Assembly: GCF_025725725.1 (NCBI RefSeq)
Contig: NZ_CP107020.1
Location: 2,294,001 to 2,358,000, forward strand
Length of the DNA stretch: 64,000 bases
Reading direction: 5' to 3'
Source: Brachybacterium huguangmaarense
Lineage (GTDB): Bacteria > Actinomycetota > Actinomycetes > Actinomycetales > Dermabacteraceae
Shown: in pieces, positions 36,363 through 45,522 of the stretch
Layout: every line of letters starts with the position of its first letter
Numbering within the stretch: position 1 is the first letter of the stretch
Made by a program: the position numbers and the translations under genes
The notes under the pieces: generated by a model
What the model saw: only the letters and a program-made list of their open reading frames with translations
What the model was told of the DNA's origin: nothing
The model's database searches: none

Positions 36363-37058
36363 ATGCCCATGACCAGCCCTGGACGCGTGCTCGTGACCGG
36401 AGGGGCCTCCGGCCTCGGTGCCGCGGTCGTCGCCGCGGTCCGTGCCGGCGGCGGCACCCCGATCGTCGTGGACCGCGACATCGCCGACGTGCAGGATGCC
36501 GCCGCCTACCAGGCGGACGTCGCGGACGCCGATGTCGTCGCCGACACCGTGGCACGCGCGATCGCTGACGCCGGAGGACTCGATGCCGTCGTCACGGCGG
36601 CGGGGATCGACCGCCCCGGAGCGCTCGAGGACGTCTCCTGGGCCGAGTGGGAACGGGTGGTGCTGGTCAACCTGATGGGCACGGTCTCGACCGTCCGGTC
36701 CGCCCTGCCGGCGCTCCGGGCCTCGCGCGGACGCGTCGTCACGGTCGCCTCGACGCTCGCGCTCAAGGGGGCCTCCGACGCGACCGCGTACTGCGCCTCC
36801 AAGTTCGGGGTGCTGGGGTTCACCCAGGCCCTCGCCGCCGAGCTCAAGGGCGAGGTCGGGGTCACCCAGCTGATCCCCGGGGGGATGCGGACGCGCTTCT
36901 TCGACGACCGCACCGAGCAGTACCGTCCGGCGGACGATGCGAGCCTGAACGATCCCGCCCATGTGGCCGACGCGGTCCTGTTCGCGCTCACGCAGCCTGC
37001 GGGATGCGAGGTGCGCGAGCTCTTCATCGCGCATGCCGACGAGCCCTCCTGGCCGTGA
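36363..37058 (+). CDS. Short-chain dehydrogenase/reductase
   Basis: A 231-aa SDR. TGGASGLGAAVVAAV is the cofactor loop, VTAAGIDRPG replaces the NNAG motif, and the active site is S with YCASK (Tyr and Lys present). The usual catalytic Ser is in VVTVASTLAL. It is followed 5 bp later, or with a GTGA overlap, by a GT2 gene, so both form an operon running toward the heptose cluster. Confidence 0.85.
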   Translation: MPMTSPGRVLVTGGASGLGAAVVAAVRAGGGTPIVVDRDIADVQDAAAYQADVADADVVADTVARAIADAGGLDAVVTAAGIDRPGALEDVSWAEWERVVLVNLMGTVSTVRSALPALRASRGRVVTVASTLALKGASDATAYCASKFGVLGFTQALAAELKGEVGVTQLIPGGMRTRFFDDRTEQYRPADDASLNDPAHVADAVLFALTQPAGCEVRELFIAHADEPSWP

Positions 37059-37063
37059 TCGCC

Positions 37064-37936
37064 ATGGAGGAGACCAGCACGGACCCGGCCGCGCAGGTCA
37101 CCGTGGTCGTCGCCACGCGGGACCGGCGCGAGGAGCTCGTCCGCCATCTCGGTCGGCACACCGCGCCGGTGATCGTCGTCGACAACGGCTCGACCGACGG
37201 CTCGGTCGCCGCCGTGCGCGCGGCGCACCCGCAGGTGCGCGTGCTCGCGCTGGGCCGCAATCTCGGGGCGGCGGCGCGCACGATCGGCGTCCAGCTCGCC
37301 GACACGCCGTATGTGGCCTTCGCCGACGACGACTCCTGGTGGGAGCCGGGTGCCCTCGAGCACGCCGTCTCGATCTTCTCGGCACGTCCGCGGCTCGCGG
37401 TGATCGCCGGCGCGATCCTGGTGGGCCCCGAGGAGCGGCCCGATCCGCTCAACGCGGTCCTGGCCTCCTCGCCGCTGGGCACGCCGCCCGACGGCCCCGG
37501 CCCCGCCCTGCTGGGCTTCGTCGCCTGCGGGGCGATCGTCCGGCGCAGCGCCTTCCTCGCGGTGGGAGGGTTCGACGACGTGGTGCGCTTCCCGGGGGAG
37601 GAGGAGCGCGTGGCGCTCGACCTGTTCGACGCCGGGTGGCAGCTGTGCCACGTGCCGGCGGTGCGGGCGCACCACCACCCCTCGCCGCGGCGGGACGCCC
37701 CGGACGCCCGCCGGGCCGCCCTGACCCGCAGCGCCGTGCTGACGGCGATCATGCGCCGGCCCGGAAGCGTGGTCGCGGCGCAGACCGTCGCCGCGGTGCG
37801 AGCCGGCGCACCGGGGCGCCGAGGACTGTTCCGAGCGCTTCCGGACGTGCCCGCCGCCCTCCGGCGACGTCGAGGCGTGTCGCCGTCGACCGAGGCCGTG
37901 CTCGCTGCCCTGGCGTCCGGCGGCGAGGGGGACTAG
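37064..37936 (+). CDS. Family 2 glycosyltransferase
   Basis: A 290-aa GT-A enzyme. VTVVVATRDRREELVRHL and IVVDNGSTDGS form the nucleotide-binding N-terminus, the metal-binding motif is FADDDSWW and the acceptor-site region is FPGEEERVALDLFDAGW. ATG 37064 is used; an in-frame GTG at 37055 overlaps the SDR stop and may be the coupled start. It ends next to the heptose-glycan operon on the other strand and may contribute a sugar to the same glycan. Confidence 0.82.
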   Translation: MEETSTDPAAQVTVVVATRDRREELVRHLGRHTAPVIVVDNGSTDGSVAAVRAAHPQVRVLALGRNLGAAARTIGVQLADTPYVAFADDDSWWEPGALEHAVSIFSARPRLAVIAGAILVGPEERPDPLNAVLASSPLGTPPDGPGPALLGFVACGAIVRRSAFLAVGGFDDVVRFPGEEERVALDLFDAGWQLCHVPAVRAHHHPSPRRDAPDARRAALTRSAVLTAIMRRPGSVVAAQTVAAVRAGAPGRRGLFRALPDVPAALRRRRGVSPSTEAVLAALASGGEGD

Positions 37937-37966
37937 GACCCGAGGCCGCTCGAGCTGCCTCGGGTC
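37937..37966. terminator. Bidirectional terminator at the end of the heptose-glycan operon
   Basis: A perfect 10-bp stem GACCCGAGGC/GCCTCGGGTC around a 10-nt loop that itself contains GCTCGAGC. It lies directly after the GT2 stop and 25 bp beyond the last codon of the convergent operon. Confidence 0.65.
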
Positions 37967-37973
37967 GACCCGC

Positions 37974-38002
37974 CCTCAGGCGACCCGTCCTCAGGCGACC
38001 CG
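37974..38002. repeat. 14-bp tandem duplication at the 3' end of the epimerase gene
   Basis: CCTCAGGCGACCCG occurs twice with a period of 15 bp (37974-37987 and 37989-38002). The second copy holds the stop codon of the nucleotide-sugar enzyme, so the duplication added a second stop-containing copy beyond it. Confidence 0.8.
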
Positions 38003-39052
38003 CGAGGCGTCGTCGGACAGCTCCTCGCGGAACCACGCGACCGTGCGGTCGAGCCCGGTGCGCCAGGAGATGGAGGGCTCCCAGCCCAGCACCTGGGTGG
38101 CGAGCGTCGTGTCCGGGCGTCGGACGGTGGGGTCGTCCACGGGCCGGGCCACGTGCTCCACGCTCGAGGAGGACCCGGTCGCGGCGATCACGTCGTGGGC
38201 GATCTGCAGGACGCTCTGCTCGTGCGGGTTGCCGATGTTCATGGGGCCGCTGTGTCCGCTCGCGGCCAGGGCGAGGACGCCCCGCACGAGGTCGTCGACG
38301 TAGCACACGCTGCGGGTCTGCGACCCGTCGCCGGCGACCGTGAGGGGCTCGCCCGCGAGCGCCTGCCGGATGAACGTCGGGATCGCGCGGCCGTCGAAGG
38401 GCCGCATCCGGGGACCGAAGGTGTTGAAGATGCGCACGATCGCCGTGTCGACGTCGTTCTCGGACCGGTAGGCCACCGTGAGGGCCTCGGCGAAGCGCTT
38501 GGCCTCGTCGTAGACGCCGCGCGGACCGACCGGGTTCACGTGGCCCCAGTAGTCCTCCGGCTGGGGGTGCACCTGCGGATCGCCGTACACCTCGGAGGTG
38601 GAGGCCAGGAGGAAGCGCGCGCCCTTCTCCTTGGCGAGCCCGAGGGCGTGCAGGGTGCCCAGCGCCCCCACCTTGAGGGTGTGGATCGGCAGCTTCAGGT
38701 AGTCGACCGGCGATGCGGGGGACGCGAAATGCAGCACCAGGTCGACCTCGTCGGGAACGTGCATGTAGTCGGTGATGTCGCACTGCACGAGGCGGAAGCC
38801 GGGGTCGCCGAGAAGATGGGCGACGTTGCGGGGGGTGCCGGTGAGGAAGTTGTCGACGCACAGCACCTCGGTGCCGCGTCGCCGCAGCTCGCTGCACAGA
38901 TGGCTGCCGAGGAAGCCCGCCCCGCCGGTGACGACCGCTCGCCGGAAGGGCGCGCCGTCGGAGAGATGAGGACGCGTGCTCGAGCGTTCCTCCGCAGGGG
39001 TCGCAGGGAGGGCGTCCGGGCGTCGGGTGGTCGGGAGGTCGGGCGATGTCAT
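37991..39052 (-). CDS. NAD-dependent nucleotide-sugar decarboxylase/epimerase, UDP-xylose synthase-like
   Basis: A 353-aa extended SDR. After a 35-residue disordered N-terminus come TGGAGFLGSHLCSELRRRG (NAD), LVLHFASPASPVDY, LLASTSEVYGDPQVHPQPE and the catalytic YDEAK. The PASPVDY and HPQPEDYWGHVNP stretches are typical of UDP-glucuronate decarboxylase, which makes UDP-xylose, rather than of the heptose epimerase HldD. Last gene of the seven-gene heptose operon; its ATG overlaps the stop of the kinase-transferase fusion. It probably supplies a pentose to the glycan; other UDP-sugar epimerase activity cannot be excluded. Confidence 0.82.
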   Translation of the reverse strand: MTSPDLPTTRRPDALPATPAEERSSTRPHLSDGAPFRRAVVTGGAGFLGSHLCSELRRRGTEVLCVDNFLTGTPRNVAHLLGDPGFRLVQCDITDYMHVPDEVDLVLHFASPASPVDYLKLPIHTLKVGALGTLHALGLAKEKGARFLLASTSEVYGDPQVHPQPEDYWGHVNPVGPRGVYDEAKRFAEALTVAYRSENDVDTAIVRIFNTFGPRMRPFDGRAIPTFIRQALAGEPLTVAGDGSQTRSVCYVDDLVRGVLALAASGHSGPMNIGNPHEQSVLQIAHDVIAATGSSSSVEHVARPVDDPTVRRPDTTLATQVLGWEPSISWRTGLDRTVAWFREELSDDASRVA

Positions 39053-41559
39053 GGTGCTCCTTCGATCGGATCGGGGTGGACGACGCAGGGGACGGCGGCG
39101 AGCTCGGAGGCACCGGCGCCCCCGCCTCCCGGCGCAGGCGGGCGGGCCGCGAGATGGTGGGCGGCCGCCTCCAGCACCTCGGTGACGGTCACCCGTTCCA
39201 GGCGCGGGTCGAGCGCCTCGGCATGGGGATCGCCCGGACGGTCGGCGTCGGGACCGGTCGAACCGTGCCACAGCACGGTGTGCAGCTCAGGATCGATGCG
39301 GGGCCCCCAGAGAGCGGGAGGTGTGGGCCCGAACAGCACCACCGACGGCACGGCGAGCGCCGTGGCGAGGTGGGCGATGCCGGTGTCGCCGCTCAGGACG
39401 AGAGATGCCCGGGAGACGGTCCGCGTGAGGCCGTCGAGGTCGAGGGTGCCCGACAGGTCGGTCACGCCGTCGATCCCCACGGCGACGGCCCTCGCCAGCT
39501 CGCGCTCGCCCTCGGAGCCCGTGATCAGCACGCGGTGCCCGGCCCGCGCGAGCGCGGCGGCCACGGTGCGCCACCGCTCGCGGGGCCAGCGACGGGACCC
39601 GGCCGCGGCACCGGGGTGGAGCACGACGGGGGCACCCGGCATGACGGGGTGATGGGCCCGGAGGCGGAGGTCGGCCGGTCCGCACGGGCCGCCCGCGGCG
39701 GTGACCAGGCGGCACCAGCGATCCACCTCGTGCTCGTCGGCGCACCAGCGCGGGCCGTGCCGTCCGCTGACGGGGTCCGCGAAGGCGATCAGGCGGCGCG
39801 GCCCGGTCGCCTCCAGCACGGCATGGCTGCGGGGTCCGCGGCCGTGCAGGTTGACGGCCATGTGGCCTCCGCCCGTCGTCGGCAGATCAGTGAGCCCGGA
39901 GCTCGGCAGCACGGCGTCGACCAGTCCGAGGCCCGTGAGCCAGGCGCCGATGCCCTCCGGCGCGGCCAGCACGATCCGATGGTCGGGCAGGAGCCGGCGG
40001 ATGCCCCGCAGTGGGGCGATGCCGGTCAGCGCATCGCCCAGACCGAGAGCGCGCAGCACGAGCACGTCACCGTCCCCGAGATGCTCCGGGGCGGCGTGAG
40101 CAGGCTCCGGGACGTGGCTCCCGGCATGGCTCCCCGGGTCACGGTCGTCGAGACCGCGGACCGTCTCCAGGATCGCGGTGGTCGATCGACCCGGCAGCTG
40201 CGGGAGCGTGACGACGACGCCGCCGAGGGCCTCGACGACCTCCGTCTCCGGGAGGCTGCGGGGGTCGTAGTCACCGCCCTTGACCCAGACGTCCGGGCCG
40301 AGTCGGCGCAGGGCGACGCGCGGATCGTCCTCCTCGAAGACGAGCACGGCGTCGACGCTGCGCAGCGCCTGGAGGATGCGGATGCGATCGTCCTGGGTGG
40401 TGACGGGGCGGTCCGGGCCCTTGAGACGCCGGACGGAGTCGTCCGAGTTCAGCAGCACGACGAGGGCGTCACCGAGGCGGCGGGCCTCCTCGAGGCAGCG
40501 GACGTGACCGGCGTGCAGGACGTCGAAGCAGCCTCCCGTGGCGACCAGGCGGCCGCCACGGCGCCGCACGTCCTCGACCACGGTGCGCACGTCGATCGGC
40601 AGGTCCGTGCCGAGGCCGTGCGCGGCGGGCCTCTCCGCCGCGCGCGCCCGGAAGGCCGCGGCCCCGCCCGCTGCGACCCACTGCCCGGAGGCGGCGACGG
40701 CGCGCTCGACGGCGACCGGCGGGGCGAGGTGGGCGGCGAGGGCGAGCGCCGCGGTCGAGGCGAACCGGTCGCCGGCACCGCACGGATCACCGTCATGGAC
40801 GGCGCGCGCGGGGACGTGCACGCTCGCATCGGCGGTCGCGAGGTGCGCGCCGTCACCGCCGGCCGTGACGACGACGGCGTGGGCGTCCCACTGCTCGCGC
40901 AGCCGGGCGGCCAGCTCCTGGCCCGAGACGGCCGACTCCTCGGTCACCGGTCCGCAGAGGGCCTCCGCCTCGGCCCGGTTGGGCGTGACGAGCGCGCACC
41001 CGGGCACGGGGGGCGCACCGCGCGGATGTGGATCCCAGACCACGATGCCGCCGGCCAGGGCGTGGTCGGTGAGCGCCGCGCGGACGGCCGGGTCGTGCGT
41101 GATGCCGCCTCCGTAGTCGGAGACCAGCACGGCGTCGGCGGCCGCCAGGACACGGGCGACATGTTCGGCGTCGACGTCGACGGGGGTGCCCGGCCCGCCC
41201 TCGTCGAGGCGGGCGAGGCCGTGTCCGCCGCTGCGGACGCGGGTCTTGGTCCGAGTGGCGCCGCGGTGGCCGAGACGGGCGATGCGAACCGGTCCCAGGG
41301 TCGCGACGAGCTCCCGGCCGGCCTCGTCATCGGCCAGCGGGGCGAGCAGGGTGACCTCGACGGCGGGGGCCTCGGCATCCTGGTCCGCCGGTGTCTCGGC
41401 ACACAGCAGCGCCGCGAGCCCGGCTCCTCCGGGGCTCGAGCGCGTGGTCGCGACGTCGACCACGGGCACCGGGGCGTCCGGTGCCAGTCGCGTGGACGAG
41501 CCGTCGATGTCCCGGTCCAGCAGGGCGTCCCCCACCACCACGATCCGCAGGGTGCTCAT
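39049..41559 (-). CDS. Trifunctional fusion: HldE-type heptose kinase, heptose-1-P nucleotidyltransferase and GT9 heptosyltransferase
   Basis: An 836-aa single reading frame with three enzymes. Residues 1 to about 310 are a PfkB/HldE kinase (GGAGLAAL near 44; DPCGAGDRF at 258-266). Residues about 335-470 are an HldE-type nucleotidyltransferase with TGGCFDVLHAGH (341-352) and VWVKGGDYDP (424-433). From about 496 to 815 is a GT9 heptosyltransferase-like domain (VLRALGLGDALTG; GDTGIAHLATAL). Order kinase-transferase is that of bacterial HldE; the GT9 extension is new to me. It would phosphorylate heptose-7-P, activate heptose-1-P and transfer the heptose. Starts and stops overlap neighbours by 4 bp. 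Confidence 0.85.
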   Translation of the reverse strand: MSTLRIVVVGDALLDRDIDGSSTRLAPDAPVPVVDVATTRSSPGGAGLAALLCAETPADQDAEAPAVEVTLLAPLADDEAGRELVATLGPVRIARLGHRGATRTKTRVRSGGHGLARLDEGGPGTPVDVDAEHVARVLAAADAVLVSDYGGGITHDPAVRAALTDHALAGGIVVWDPHPRGAPPVPGCALVTPNRAEAEALCGPVTEESAVSGQELAARLREQWDAHAVVVTAGGDGAHLATADASVHVPARAVHDGDPCGAGDRFASTAALALAAHLAPPVAVERAVAASGQWVAAGGAAAFRARAAERPAAHGLGTDLPIDVRTVVEDVRRRGGRLVATGGCFDVLHAGHVRCLEEARRLGDALVVLLNSDDSVRRLKGPDRPVTTQDDRIRILQALRSVDAVLVFEEDDPRVALRRLGPDVWVKGGDYDPRSLPETEVVEALGGVVVTLPQLPGRSTTAILETVRGLDDRDPGSHAGSHVPEPAHAAPEHLGDGDVLVLRALGLGDALTGIAPLRGIRRLLPDHRIVLAAPEGIGAWLTGLGLVDAVLPSSGLTDLPTTGGGHMAVNLHGRGPRSHAVLEATGPRRLIAFADPVSGRHGPRWCADEHEVDRWCRLVTAAGGPCGPADLRLRAHHPVMPGAPVVLHPGAAAGSRRWPRERWRTVAAALARAGHRVLITGSEGERELARAVAVGIDGVTDLSGTLDLDGLTRTVSRASLVLSGDTGIAHLATALAVPSVVLFGPTPPALWGPRIDPELHTVLWHGSTGPDADRPGDPHAEALDPRLERVTVTEVLEAAAHHLAARPPAPGGGGAGASELAAVPCVVHPDPIEGAP

Positions 41560-43460
41560 GCGCGTCCGCCCGTCTCCGCGCTCGCCGCGGCCGGGATCGG
41601 GGTCGGCGGTGCGAGCGCGACCGTCGGCGCCGGAGAGGTCGCGGTCGTGGCCGTCGACGTCGAGACGGGGAGCAGGCGCGCGTCGACGGCGGCGCACAGG
41701 GCGTGCACGAGGGCCAGGTGGAGCTCCTGGACCACCGAGCCGCTCGGTGCGTCGACGGCGATCGCCTCGTCCGCGAGACCGGCCAGCGGATTGGGGCCGG
41801 GTCCGGTGAGCGCCCAGACCCTCAGACCGCACGCGCGGGCCCGCTCGGCGGCTGCGAGCACGTTGGAGCTGCGGCCGCTCGTGGACAGCAGCACGAGGAC
41901 GTCGCCGCTCCGGCCATGGGCCGCGACCTGCCGAGCGAACACCTCGTCGCGGCCGTAGTCGTTGAGCAGCGCGGTCAGGCTCGACGTCTCGGACGACAGG
42001 CAGAGGGCGGACAGGGGGACGCGTTCGTCGACGAAGCGCCCGACGAGCTCCGCGGTGAGGTGCTGCGCCTCGGCGGCGCTGCCCCCGTTGCCGGCTGCCA
42101 GCAGGCGCCCTCCCGCGGTGAGCACGCCCGCGAGGTGAGCCCCCCAGCGGTCGATGGTCGTCGCGTGCGCGGAGGCGCGGGCCGATGCGGTCCGCAGCTC
42201 GTCGAGGTGGCGCTCGAGCCACCGGCCGGCCCGGTCACCCGAGGGACGCCGTCCGCGGTAGCGGCTCAGCACCTGGCGATACGCCCGCTCGGTCGCCTCG
42301 GCGACGCGTTCCCAGCCGTAGAGGCGCTCGACGCGCTCGCGGCCGGCGCGGCCCATCTCGGCGGCCTCTCGCGGGTCCGTCAGGATCCGGCGCAGGGCGG
42401 CGGCCGTCGCGGACGCGTCCCGCGGCGGGACGTGCAGTCCCGTGCGCTCGTGCTCGATGGTGTCCAGGAACCCTCCGACGGCGCTGCCCACGATCGGCCG
42501 GCCCGCGGCCATGGCCTCGAGCGGGACCATGCCGAAGGGCTCGTACCACGGGGCGCAGGCGACGACGTCCGTGTCGGCGAGCAGCTCGCCGATCGTCTCG
42601 TGGTCGATGCGCCCGAGCAAGTGCACGCGCTCGGCGACGCCGCACTCCCGGGCGACGGCACGTAGGCGGAGCGCCTCGGGGTCCCCGTCGAGGTCGTCGC
42701 GGTCCGGCCCGCCGGCGATCACCAGCTCGGTGTCCTCGAGTCCGTCGGTCGCGGTGAGCTGGGCGAGGGCGCGCACGAGCGTCTCGACGCCCTTGCGCTC
42801 GACCAGGCGTCCGAGCGACAGGATGCGAGGCGGCCGCGCCTCGCCGGGCGGGGGCGACGGCGTGAAGGCGTCGAGATCGACGCCGCAGGGCACGATCTCG
42901 ATGCGGGCGGGATCGGCGCCGAGGGCGAGCAGCTCCTCGCGCTCGTCACGGCACGTCGCCAGCACCAGATCGGCACCGGCCGCGAGCTCCCGCTCGACGT
43001 CAAGCCGGTCCGGCGGGCTGGTGTCGGCCGAGCCCTGATGGCGGCGCTTGACCACGCCGAGCGCATGGAACGTCTGCACGACGGGGATGCCCGCGGCGGC
43101 GGCGGCGCGTCGCGCGGCGATGCCCGACATCCAGAAATGGGCGTGCACGAGGTCGGGGGTCCCGACGGTGGACCAGTGCCGGGCGGTCCAGCGTCCGAAG
43201 TCGTCCATGAACGGCTCGAGCTCGTCCTTGGGCAGTGGCGCGGGAGGCCCTGCCGGCACGTGGACCACGCGGACGCCGTCGGCGAGGTCGACGCTCTCGG
43301 CGAGGTCGGGATCGTCGCGTCGGGTGTAGACGGTCACGTCGTGGCCGCGTCGTGCGAGGTGCTGTGCGAGGGCGGCGACCACGACGTTCTGGCCCCCGGC
43401 GTCGACGCCGCCGAGGGCGGCGAGGGGGCTGGCGTGCTCGGAGATCATGGCAAGTCTCAT
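41556..43460 (-). CDS. Fusion of family 4 glycosyltransferase with GmhA-type sedoheptulose-7-phosphate isomerase
   Basis: A 634-aa protein. Residues 1 to about 405 are a GT-B family 4 transferase (GGVDAGGQNVVVAAL; PWYEPFGMVPLEAMAAGRP). From about 413 to 600 is a GmhA isomerase: AAGNGGSAAEAQHLTAELVG carries the conserved SIS loop and catalytic Glu, and QELHLALVH the catalytic His; LLSTSGRSSNVL binds phosphate. GmhA converts sedoheptulose 7-phosphate to D-glycero-D-manno-heptose 7-phosphate, the first step of the pathway. The last 35 residues are a Thr/Ala/Pro-rich tail. Both ends overlap neighbouring genes by 4 bp. Confidence 0.86.
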   Translation of the reverse strand: MRLAMISEHASPLAALGGVDAGGQNVVVAALAQHLARRGHDVTVYTRRDDPDLAESVDLADGVRVVHVPAGPPAPLPKDELEPFMDDFGRWTARHWSTVGTPDLVHAHFWMSGIAARRAAAAAGIPVVQTFHALGVVKRRHQGSADTSPPDRLDVERELAAGADLVLATCRDEREELLALGADPARIEIVPCGVDLDAFTPSPPPGEARPPRILSLGRLVERKGVETLVRALAQLTATDGLEDTELVIAGGPDRDDLDGDPEALRLRAVARECGVAERVHLLGRIDHETIGELLADTDVVACAPWYEPFGMVPLEAMAAGRPIVGSAVGGFLDTIEHERTGLHVPPRDASATAAALRRILTDPREAAEMGRAGRERVERLYGWERVAEATERAYRQVLSRYRGRRPSGDRAGRWLERHLDELRTASARASAHATTIDRWGAHLAGVLTAGGRLLAAGNGGSAAEAQHLTAELVGRFVDERVPLSALCLSSETSSLTALLNDYGRDEVFARQVAAHGRSGDVLVLLSTSGRSSNVLAAAERARACGLRVWALTGPGPNPLAGLADEAIAVDAPSGSVVQELHLALVHALCAAVDARLLPVSTSTATTATSPAPTVALAPPTPIPAAASAETGGRA

Positions 43461-44416
43461 GGGATGAGCCTTTCCAGGAGGTGGTTCCAGTCCGTGAGGA
43501 ACCGGTCGATGCCGAAATGGGCCAGGGCGTGGTCGCGGGCCGCCGCGCCGGCGGCCGCGGCCTCGCCCGGGTCGTGCAGCCAGAGGCGGGCGCGGGTCGC
43601 GAGCTCGCTGAGATCGGCGGACAGCAGTCCGGCGGCGGGTGGCACGGCGCGCGGTGCCTCGGTGGTGGGGAGCCCGAGCACGGGCATCCCGATCATCATG
43701 GCTTCGAGCAGCGCCAGGCCCAGGCTGGTCCAGCGGTAGGGGTGCAGGTAGAGGCGATGGCGTCCGAGCGTCGGATGCAGCTGGTCGTGCGAGAGGCTCT
43801 CGTGGACATGGCCCGCGAGGTGCTCGGCCACGTCGGCCAGGCGCTGGGTCTGCATCCCGTACACCTCGACGGGGAGGCCGCGCGCGAGGTACACGAGAAG
43901 GTCGGTGCCGGCGATGCGCTCGCGGCGCACCGGCTCGTTGACCACGACGGCGGCCGACGGGATGGTGCCGGTGTAGAGAGGGCCGGGGTCGAGGATGCCG
44001 TGCTCGATCACCGCGGTCGGCGCGAGCCCGTTGTCCCACATGATCCGGTTGAAGTGCGTGACGTGGACCAGGGGGATGTCATCACGATCGGCGACCGGGT
44101 GGCGGGTGGCGGCGGCCGGGCCGCGTGGCGTGTCGTGCTCGAGGTAGACGGCGGGCAGCTCGCTCCCCGGGCGCCGACCGGTCCAGGCGCGGGCCAGGTC
44201 GAGCTCGTGGGGACGCTGGAGCACGACCGCGTCGATCTGCTCGTCCGCGAGCTGCTCGGGGGTGACCTCCACGGCCGCGGCGGGCCAGTCCCAGGTGCGG
44301 GCGCGACCGCGCCCGTCAGGGCCGCGGTCCTCGACGACGGGCAGCAGATAGGTGTGCTCGCCCTGGACGAACGAGGTGGTCCACGAGCCGTGGACATGCC
44401 AGATCAGGATGCGCAT
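43457..44416 (-). CDS. Glycosyltransferase-like protein, GT-B fold
   Basis: A 319-aa protein starting MRILIWHVHGSWTTSFVQG. The C-terminal half has the GT-B donor-site pattern HPYRWTSLGLALLEAMMIGM (E-x7-E type), and the N-terminal half has VVLQRPHELDLARAW and HVTHFNRIMWDNGL. It belongs to a family I know only as a companion of heptose-type glycan clusters. It overlaps the next gene by 4 bp and the preceding GT9 gene by 13 bp. Specificity unknown. Confidence 0.75.
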   Translation of the reverse strand: MRILIWHVHGSWTTSFVQGEHTYLLPVVEDRGPDGRGRARTWDWPAAAVEVTPEQLADEQIDAVVLQRPHELDLARAWTGRRPGSELPAVYLEHDTPRGPAAATRHPVADRDDIPLVHVTHFNRIMWDNGLAPTAVIEHGILDPGPLYTGTIPSAAVVVNEPVRRERIAGTDLLVYLARGLPVEVYGMQTQRLADVAEHLAGHVHESLSHDQLHPTLGRHRLYLHPYRWTSLGLALLEAMMIGMPVLGLPTTEAPRAVPPAAGLLSADLSELATRARLWLHDPGEAAAAGAAARDHALAHFGIDRFLTDWNHLLERLIP

Positions 44417-45522
44417 CGATGTCCTCCTGTCAGCGGGGTCGCGGTGGCTGCGGTCGGGCCGCCGAGCTCGTCGACCGCGGCGACGACCTCCTCGGGTGTG
44501 ACACCGGACAGGCACGGGTGGCCGGGCACCGGGCACTGCCGGGCACGGCTGTCCCGGCACGCGGCGTGCTGGTCGCCGAGCACGACGGTGGGGACGCCGT
44601 AGGGAGCCCACCGCAGGGCGGGCACGACCGGGGAGAACAGCGAGACGACCGGGGTGCCGACGGCTGCGGCCAGGTGCGCGGGCCCCGTGTTCCCGACGAC
44701 CGCGCAGTCCGCGGCCTCGAGCACGGCGGCCAGGCCCGCGAGATCGGTGCGGCCGGCGAGGTCGACGAGGGCGTCCGCTGCGGTTCCGCGCCACCGGGAT
44801 CCGTCGGCGCCGAGGATCGTGAGGGCGCCATGGCGGGCCCGGAGCACCAGGTCACGCTCACCCGGTCCGCCGGTGAGGACCACCCGGCGTCCCGATCGCA
44901 CGAGGGCGGCCGTCAGCTCCGCCGCGTGATCGGGTCGGAGCGCGCGGGAGGGAACGGACGCTCCCGGATGCAGGACCACGTAACGCTCGCCCTCGAGGGC
45001 CGGCGGCACGGGCGGCAGAGGGCGCCGCACGGCCAGGAGCCGCTCGGCGCCGACGGCGGGAGGGGCGCCGGCGGCGGCCGCGAGCGCGAGCGCGGCCTCC
45101 ACCTCGTGCCCGCCCCCGGGCGGATCGGCTCGGTGGTGCCGCACGTCCAGGAGGGTGCCGGGATAGTCGGCGCTGGTCGCCGCGATGTGCCCGATGCCCG
45201 CGAGGCGCGCGAGCAGCGCCATCGGCAGTGGGCTCTGGTGGAAGGAGGTGAAGATGACCGCGGTCGTGAAGTCGCGGTCGGCGAGGGTCGCGATGAGCCG
45301 ATGGGTGGCCACCGGGTCGACCTCGGGCGGCGCGACACCGGACCACGGCGCAGCGAACTCGAGCACCTCGTCGACCCCGGGCAGGAGCCGCGCGGCGGCG
45401 GAGCCCGCAGGGGAGGCCAGCACGTCGACGGGGTGGCCGAGACGTCCGAGCGCACGGATCGCCGGCCCCGTGAGCAGCACGTCACCGTCGGAGTCGAGGC
45501 GGACCGCCAGGACGCGGGTCAT
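44404..45522 (-). CDS. Family 9 glycosyltransferase (heptosyltransferase-like)
   Basis: A 372-aa GT9 protein: AVRLDSDGDVLLTGPAIRAL (N-terminal), VLHPGASVPSRALRPD (acceptor/donor hinge) and VGNTGPAHLAAAVGTPVVSL plus CPVPGHPCL near the C-terminus. GT9 enzymes transfer heptose from ADP-heptose in LPS-producing bacteria. A second GT9 domain is fused to HldE two genes downstream, so at least two heptoses are probably added. The start overlaps the GT2-GmhB stop (ATGA). Confidence 0.86.
   Translation of the reverse strand: MTRVLAVRLDSDGDVLLTGPAIRALGRLGHPVDVLASPAGSAAARLLPGVDEVLEFAAPWSGVAPPEVDPVATHRLIATLADRDFTTAVIFTSFHQSPLPMALLARLAGIGHIAATSADYPGTLLDVRHHRADPPGGGHEVEAALALAAAAGAPPAVGAERLLAVRRPLPPVPPALEGERYVVLHPGASVPSRALRPDHAAELTAALVRSGRRVVLTGGPGERDLVLRARHGALTILGADGSRWRGTAADALVDLAGRTDLAGLAAVLEAADCAVVGNTGPAHLAAAVGTPVVSLFSPVVPALRWAPYGVPTVVLGDQHAACRDSRARQCPVPGHPCLSGVTPEEVVAAVDELGGPTAATATPLTGGHRCAS

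Noticed and set aside
37991-39052. HldD heptose epimerase
   Set aside because: The PASPVDY and HPQPEDYWGHVNP blocks point to UDP-xylose synthase; HldD-type features were not seen.
39049-45522. Lipopolysaccharide core synthesis
   Set aside because: Domains match LPS heptose genes, but the genome is actinobacterial and no lipid A, Kdo or Lpt gene is present in the window; a different glycan is more likely.
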